A stretch of 33,985 nucleotides of DNA from Oscillospiraceae bacterium (GTDB taxonomy: Bacteria; Bacillota; Clostridia; Oscillospirales; Acutalibacteraceae): assembly GCA_015065795.1 (NCBI GenBank), contig SVPO01000012.1:1-33985 (forward strand), read 5' to 3'. Positions 30,218 through 33,985 of the stretch are shown here, in pieces (position 1 is the stretch's first letter; the number at the start of each line of letters is the position of its first letter). A model generated the notes under the pieces. That model saw only the letters and a program-made list of their open reading frames with translations. It made no database searches and was not told the DNA's origin. A program made the translations under genes and the position numbers.

Positions 30218-30679
30218 TTACTCAGCCTGAGTATCGGCGACCTCAATGACGGTCTCCTCGATGACCTCGACGGTTTCTGCGGCAGCCTCAGTGGCTTCCT
30301 CGGCAACGGCTTCGGCAGTTTCTTCGACGACCTCAGCGGCAGCCTCGGCAGTTTCTTCAGCCTCGGCGGCAGCAAAAGCGCAGGAGTTGGCGCAGGCAGC
30401 CTCAAGGGCAGCTTCCTCAGCGGCAATGGCGTCGTACTCCTCGTCGACTTCCTCTGCGACGGTCTCCTCAGCGGCGACGGTCTCGGCACACTCGGTGCAC
30501 TGGCAGACAGCAACAGTCTCCTCGGCGGCAGTCTCGGCGCACTCGGCACACTCGCAGACAGCGGCGGTCTCGGCGGCAGTCTCGGCACACTCGCAGACAG
30601 CGGCGGTCGCAACAGCAGCTTCAGCAGAAGCGGCAGCAGCAGCGATCTGAGCGTTGAACTCCTCGGAATCCAGCTTCAT
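30218..30679 (-). repeat. Low-complexity Ala/Glu/Cys tail-coding region of the symporter
   Basis: Imperfect repeats of TAAVCECAE/ETVAVCQCTECAE, then degenerate EEAxEAAAE heptad-like units. The gene at 33767 encodes the same TAAVCE hexapeptide and the same kind of Ala/Glu repeats. Confidence 0.8.
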
Positions 30680-32206
30680 ATCAGCCTTGTAGGTCTCGTA
30701 ATCGGCGACAACATCAGCCTTGGGCTTGCCGGTGATGAGGGAAACGATAACGATGACGATCAGGGAAACGATGAAAGCAGGCAGCAGCTCGTAGATGTTG
30801 AGAATACCACCCATGGGACGGACAACGAACTTCCAGATAAAGACGGTGGCACCACCGGCGATCATACCGGCGAGGGCGCCCCAGCGGTTGGTACGCTTCC
30901 AGAACAGAGCAAGGAGCATCAGGGGACCGAAGGCGGCACCGAAGCCTGCCCATGCAAAGGAAACGATCTGGAACACGTTGCTGTTGGGATCGAGAGCCAG
31001 AATGACGCCGATGATGGCAACGCCGATAACGGTCAGACGGGCGACGATCATGCTGACGCGGCGGGACATCTTGACGCGGAACAGTCCGCCCAGGATGTTC
31101 TCGGACATACTGGAGGATGCAGCCAGCAGCTGGGAATCTGCGGTGGACATGGTAGCGGCAAGGATACCTGCCAGAACAACGCCGGCAATGATGGCGAACA
31201 GAGCGCCGTTCTCACTGAGCAGACCGGCGATCTTGACGATGATGGTCTCGGAGTCGGCGAGGTTCTCAAGAGAACCGGCAGCGGTCATGCCGTTGCCCAC
31301 GACACCGATAACGATGGCGGCGAACATGGCGATGACGACCCAGATGGAGCCGACGCGACGGGAAAGCTTGAGCTTGCTGTCGTCCTTGATGGCCATGAAG
31401 CGGAGCAGGATGTGAGGCATACCGAAGTAGCCCAGACCCCATGCCATGGTGGAGGCGATGGTCAGAGGACCGTAGGAAGTGGAGGACTTGGTTCCGGCAT
31501 CGAACATGGAGGTCAGGCTCATGTAGCCTTCCATGGAGTTGGCGTTTGCCCAGACAGCGTCAAAGCCGCCGGCAGAGTACACGCCGAAGCCCAGAATGGC
31601 GATCAGAGCGATGCTCATTACGATGCTCTGGATGAAGTCGGTGGTGGAAGCTGCCAGGAAGCCGCCCAGAGCGGTGTAGGCAACGATGACCACCGCGCTG
31701 ATGATCATTGCGGTGACGTAATCCATGCCGAACAGGCTGGAGAACAGCTTGCCGCAGGCGGCGAAGCCGGAAGCGGTGTAGGGCACGAAGAACACGATGA
31801 TGACCAGAGCGGCAATGCTCTGGATGACGCCGCTCTTATCTCCGAAACGCTTGGAGAAGAAATCGGGAACGGTGATGGCATCGATGCGTGCGGAGTATCT
31901 GCGCAGGCGCTTGGATACCACCAGCCAGTTGATGTAGGTACCGATGGCAAGACCGATGGCGGTCCATGCAGCATCGGCAATACCGGACAGGTAGGCAACA
32001 CCGGGCAGACCCATGAGCAGCCAGCTGCTCATGTCGGATGCCTCGGCACTCATGGCGGTGACCAGAGGACCGAGCTTGCGTCCGCCGAGATAGAAGTCGG
32101 ATACGCTGGAAGTCTTGCGGGAGTATACGGCACCGATGATGATCATCATCAGCAGATACACTCCGATGGTGCCCAGAAGTATCAGGGCAGTTGATGACAG
32201 GTTCAT
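30218..32206 (-). CDS. putP: Sodium/solute symporter (PutP-like) with a long Ala/Glu/Cys tail
   Basis: 662 residues. The first 505 match the sodium:solute symporter family and are closest in pattern to the Na+/proline carrier: FYLGGRKLGPLVTAMSAEASDMSSWLLMG-type TM2, ATMSTADSQLLAASS, and about 13 TM helices. E. coli PutP is about 500 residues and ends near this point. Here an extra tail of 153 residues (510-662) follows. It is almost only Ala, Glu, Val and Thr, with ten cysteines in CEC, CECAEC and CQCTEC groups between 537 and 609. By family topology the C-terminus is cytoplasmic. Start at ATG 32206 with AGGAGG upstream. The substrate (proline or another amino or organic acid) is inferred from similarity only. 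Confidence 0.9.
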   Translation of the reverse strand: MNLSSTALILLGTIGVYLLMMIIIGAVYSRKTSSVSDFYLGGRKLGPLVTAMSAEASDMSSWLLMGLPGVAYLSGIADAAWTAIGLAIGTYINWLVVSKRLRRYSARIDAITVPDFFSKRFGDKSGVIQSIAALVIIVFFVPYTASGFAACGKLFSSLFGMDYVTAMIISAVVIVAYTALGGFLAASTTDFIQSIVMSIALIAILGFGVYSAGGFDAVWANANSMEGYMSLTSMFDAGTKSSTSYGPLTIASTMAWGLGYFGMPHILLRFMAIKDDSKLKLSRRVGSIWVVIAMFAAIVIGVVGNGMTAAGSLENLADSETIIVKIAGLLSENGALFAIIAGVVLAGILAATMSTADSQLLAASSSMSENILGGLFRVKMSRRVSMIVARLTVIGVAIIGVILALDPNSNVFQIVSFAWAGFGAAFGPLMLLALFWKRTNRWGALAGMIAGGATVFIWKFVVRPMGGILNIYELLPAFIVSLIVIVIVSLITGKPKADVVADYETYKADMKLDSEEFNAQIAAAAASAEAAVATAAVCECAETAAETAAVCECAECAETAAEETVAVCQCTECAETVAAEETVAEEVDEEYDAIAAEEAALEAACANSCAFAAAEAEETAEAAAEVVEETAEAVAEEATEAAAETVEVIEETVIEVADTQAE

Positions 32207-32290
32207 GTTTTCCTCCTCAGTTTCTCAGGAAAAGGGGCGCTTCCGTCACCGAAGCGGCAGAAAACAACCCGTTTCCAAAAATATGCCGTT

Positions 32291-32319
32291 ATTATACACG
32301 AAGGTGAATAATATTTCAA
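32291..32319 (-). promoter_or_regulatory. Promoter of the symporter gene
   Basis: TTGAAA (32314-32319), 17 nt, perfect TATAAT (32291-32296) on the minus strand, giving a leader of about 80 nt. Confidence 0.85.
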
Positions 32320-32661
32320 TGATTTACCGCATTAAAACTGCACCACATCGAATTCCTTGTGGTGTTGCCCAACAAACGTCACGCGGCGCGGCTTTCATTT
32401 GTGGAATACGCAGACGTATATATAATGTATTTATGCCGCAGAGCATCTCCGCCGACCGTATACTCACCCTTTCCACCGCGGCAAATTGTGAACTTTCTGT
32501 AAATTAAGCGCCAGTGGTGCACGATTGCAGTACCGTGTCATGGGAGTCCCATGCTCTGCCGCGCCACCCGTCCCCCACAACTGCCTTGCCTCCCCTGCCC
32601 TGCGCAAAATACGGGAAGCCGCCAATTATCTGTTGCTGCCGGGAATATGCGGAAGAAAACG
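32320..32661. other. Intergenic region with no gene seen
   Basis: About 340 nt between the symporter promoter and the terminator of the AraC gene. Open frames on plus lack ribosome sites and protein-like composition. I see no RNA gene in it. Confidence 0.5.
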
Positions 32662-32701
32662 AAAAAGCCGCCCCGCGCGGCACTGCTGTGTCCGGGGCGG
32701 C
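32662..32701 (-). terminator. Terminator of the AraC-family gene
   Basis: GCCGCCCC/GGGGCGGC stem (32667-32674 with 32694-32701) followed on minus by five T residues (32662-32666). Confidence 0.88.
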
Positions 32702-32714
32702 TATAACGGCTTGT

Positions 32715-33638
32715 TCAAGCGAATGTAATCCTTTTCCCGTTGCGATAGTCTCTCGGGGAGCAGCCGAAACTTTTACGAAAGCTTTCGGAAAAGTAGCTGG
32801 CTCCGGAAAAACCCGTCTCGTAGGCTATCTCGGTTATGTTCATGTCGGTATCCAGAAGAAGCTCGGCGGCACGCTTCAGTCTGTACTCGGTCAGGAAGGT
32901 CATGGGCGTGCAGTTGACGCTCTTTTTGAAGATGGAGGTGCACAGGGTCTTGCCCACTCCCCCTGCCTCGCAGATGTCCTCCAGCTCCAGCTTTTCCCGA
33001 TAGTTCTCGTGGATAAAGGAGATCATGTTCTTCAGCGTGGTCAGGTGCAGACTGCGGTTTTCCGGCAGCGCTGCGGAATCCATGGCATTGCCGCACAGGG
33101 TCTGCCACAGGCGGAAGAACAGCTGCTGCACGATAAGTTCGGAGGCGTTTTCGTGGCTGCGCTCGCACATCAGCCCCACGTCGCGCAGGATGCCTGCCTG
33201 CCAGGGCACGCGGTTGCTCAGCTTCAGATAGGGCAGGTCGGCGTTGTCCAGCACCGGGCGTATGTACAGCTTCTCCACCTTCCGCGAGGCGCACAGCAGC
33301 ATGGGATGTATCACCGCGCAGTAGAACAGGCAGTCATCGCCGTTGTTTGGTAGGATGTAGTGGAACTGACGGGCGTTGATGAACACGCCCTCCCCCTCGT
33401 GGAGAGTGATGATCTCGCCATTTACATTATATTTCGCGCTGCCGGAGATAACGGAGATGAACTCCACCTCGTCGTGCCAGTGGCTTCGTGCCGAGCAGAG
33501 ACTGGCTGTGGTCCTCAGGTTGTTTTTGCGCAGCAGCACCGGAAAATCGGGGTGATCATAACCAACCTGCTCCGATCCGTCGTCTCTTATCAGCGCTTCG
33601 TCGTTCCTTATCAGTGATCCTGTATACGTAGTGTCCAT
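32715..33638 (-). CDS. AraC-family transcriptional regulator
   Basis: 307 residues. The N-terminal cupin ligand-binding domain (about 45-110) has SHWHDEVEFISVISG and GEGVFINARQFHYI. The C-terminal double helix-turn-helix (about 205-300) has LELEDICEAGGVGKTLCTSIFKK and MNITEIAYETGFSGASYFSESFRKSFGCSPRDYR, the standard AraC signature. Such two-domain regulators usually activate uptake or catabolic genes in response to a sugar. The GGGGAG site precedes the ATG at 33638. It diverges from the Ala/Glu repeat gene on its right and lies upstream of the symporter on its left, so either could be a target. Confidence 0.93.
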   Translation of the reverse strand: MDTTYTGSLIRNDEALIRDDGSEQVGYDHPDFPVLLRKNNLRTTASLCSARSHWHDEVEFISVISGSAKYNVNGEIITLHEGEGVFINARQFHYILPNNGDDCLFYCAVIHPMLLCASRKVEKLYIRPVLDNADLPYLKLSNRVPWQAGILRDVGLMCERSHENASELIVQQLFFRLWQTLCGNAMDSAALPENRSLHLTTLKNMISFIHENYREKLELEDICEAGGVGKTLCTSIFKKSVNCTPMTFLTEYRLKRAAELLLDTDMNITEIAYETGFSGASYFSESFRKSFGCSPRDYRNGKRITFA

Positions 33639-33716
33639 TATTTATCTCCCCTAATGAAATATTGTTATAGAAAAAAGGCAGATATAAATATTATTAATCC
33701 TGTATGGCGCAATATA

Positions 33717-33745
33717 ATTATAGCGGATTCCGCAAAGTAAATCAA
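33717..33745 (-). promoter_or_regulatory. Promoter of the AraC gene, overlapping a divergent -10
   Basis: TTGATT (33740-33745), 17 nt, TATAAT (33717-33722) on minus. On plus a TATAAT at 33713-33718 shares two bases with it and points towards the repeat-protein gene, although its -35 is poor. Confidence 0.75.
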
Positions 33746-33766
33746 TAAACCAAAGGAAATATTCTT

Positions 33767-33985
33767 ATGGAAAATAAAATCGAAGTTCTGAACGAATCCG
33801 TAATCGAAGAATCCGCCGCCGCGGCTTACGATACCGCAGCTGTTTGCGAAGAAGCCGCCGAGGAAATCGTTTCCACCGAGGTTGCCGAGACCGTTGCCGA
33901 GGAAGCCGCCGAGGTCGCCGAGGAAGCCGCCGAGGTCGCTGAGGAAGCCGCCGAGGTCGCTGAGGAAGCCGCCGAGGTCGCTGAG
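33767..33985 (+). CDS. Ala/Glu heptad-repeat protein, N-terminal part (partial)
   Basis: 73 residues are visible before the window ends; no stop is reached. The start is ATG 33767 with AAGGA about 10 nt upstream. After an acidic N-terminus (MENKIEVLNESVIEE) comes DTAAVCEEAAEE, then VAEEAAE units repeated without interruption to the edge. The composition is almost wholly Ala, Glu and Val. A single or coiled alpha helix is expected. There is no signal peptide or TM segment so far. One cysteine lies in the TAAVCE hexapeptide, which also occurs twice in the symporter tail 3 kb away. The family is unknown to me. It could also be the N-terminal part of a larger protein with a further domain outside the window. 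Confidence 0.75.
   Translation, partial: MENKIEVLNESVIEESAAAAYDTAAVCEEAAEEIVSTEVAETVAEEAAEVAEEAAEVAEEAAEVAEEAAEVAE
33899..33985 (+). repeat. 21-nt tandem repeat (VAEEAAE heptads)
   Basis: Four consecutive 21-nt units starting at 33899, 33920, 33941 and 33962, plus three bases of a fifth. They differ at only one position (GCC or GCT), which indicates recent expansion. Confidence 0.95.

Noticed and set aside
30218-30679. RiPP (ranthipeptide-type) precursor suggested by the CxC/CxxE groups
   Set aside because: The segment is fused in frame to a membrane transporter, and no radical SAM enzyme lies in the window.
30212-32194. 660-codon plus-strand frame opposite the symporter
   Set aside because: Mirror frame of a clear SSS-family gene; no ribosome site and only low-complexity Asp/Gly/His-rich content.

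Overview
The window reads as a chromosomal segment of a GC-rich (by eye well above 50%) Gram-positive anaerobe of the Clostridia, most likely an Oscillospiraceae/Ruminococcaceae-type gut bacterium. This placement is inferred from strong Shine-Dalgarno sites (GGAGG), vegetative promoters with consensus-like TATAAT boxes, CWB2 wall-binding repeats, an LTA-synthase-type enzyme, a T7SS-associated DUF4176 protein, an acetyl-type MetA and an M23 protein of SpoIIQ-like layout. I saw no rRNA, tRNA, CRISPR array, transposase or phage module.

Layout. 1-5.1 kb (minus strand): 5' part of metG; a two-gene sensor/MFS-like membrane unit with a GTGA overlap and a Glu-Pro tail; metAA (homoserine O-acetyltransferase). 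5.3-8 kb (plus): a membrane-anchored CHAP hydrolase and a membrane-anchored GH3 N-acetylhexosaminidase. 8-11.4 kb: a minus-strand unit of an AAA-like protein without a visible P-loop and an orphan VirD4/TraG-type ATPase. It has a strong promoter, a roughly 215-nt leader that can form a pseudoknot, and a second hairpin-rich spacer between the genes. 11.4-15 kb (plus): M23 peptidase, a structured spacer, a small two-TM protein, a ROK regulator and an OGG1-type DNA glycosylase. 15-26.6 kb (minus): a Cys-rich anchored surface protein, inorganic pyrophosphatase, then polA followed by an LRR-like anchored protein, a lipoprotein, a VanZ-like protein and an LTA-synthase-like protein; upstream of polA is a CWB2 surface protein. 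26.8-28.5 kb (plus): a putative type VII secretion substrate with a YxxxE signal, and its DUF4176 partner. 28.5-30.1 kb (minus): ECF sigma factor and anti-sigma factor. 30.2-34 kb: a Na+/solute symporter with a 150-residue Ala/Glu/Cys tail, an AraC regulator, and the start of a gene encoding a heptad-like Ala/Glu repeat protein that shares the hexapeptide TAAVCE with the symporter tail.

Theme. Much of the window concerns the cell envelope: wall hydrolases, wall-anchored proteins, polymer synthesis, secreted effectors and envelope stress sensing. The parts most likely to be new are (i) the VirD4-like/AAA-like pair with structured RNA leaders, (ii) the symporter tail and its stand-alone relative, (iii) the Cache-like sensor/MFS pair, and (iv) the T7SS-type effector module. 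All functional calls come from reading motifs; no database search was possible.
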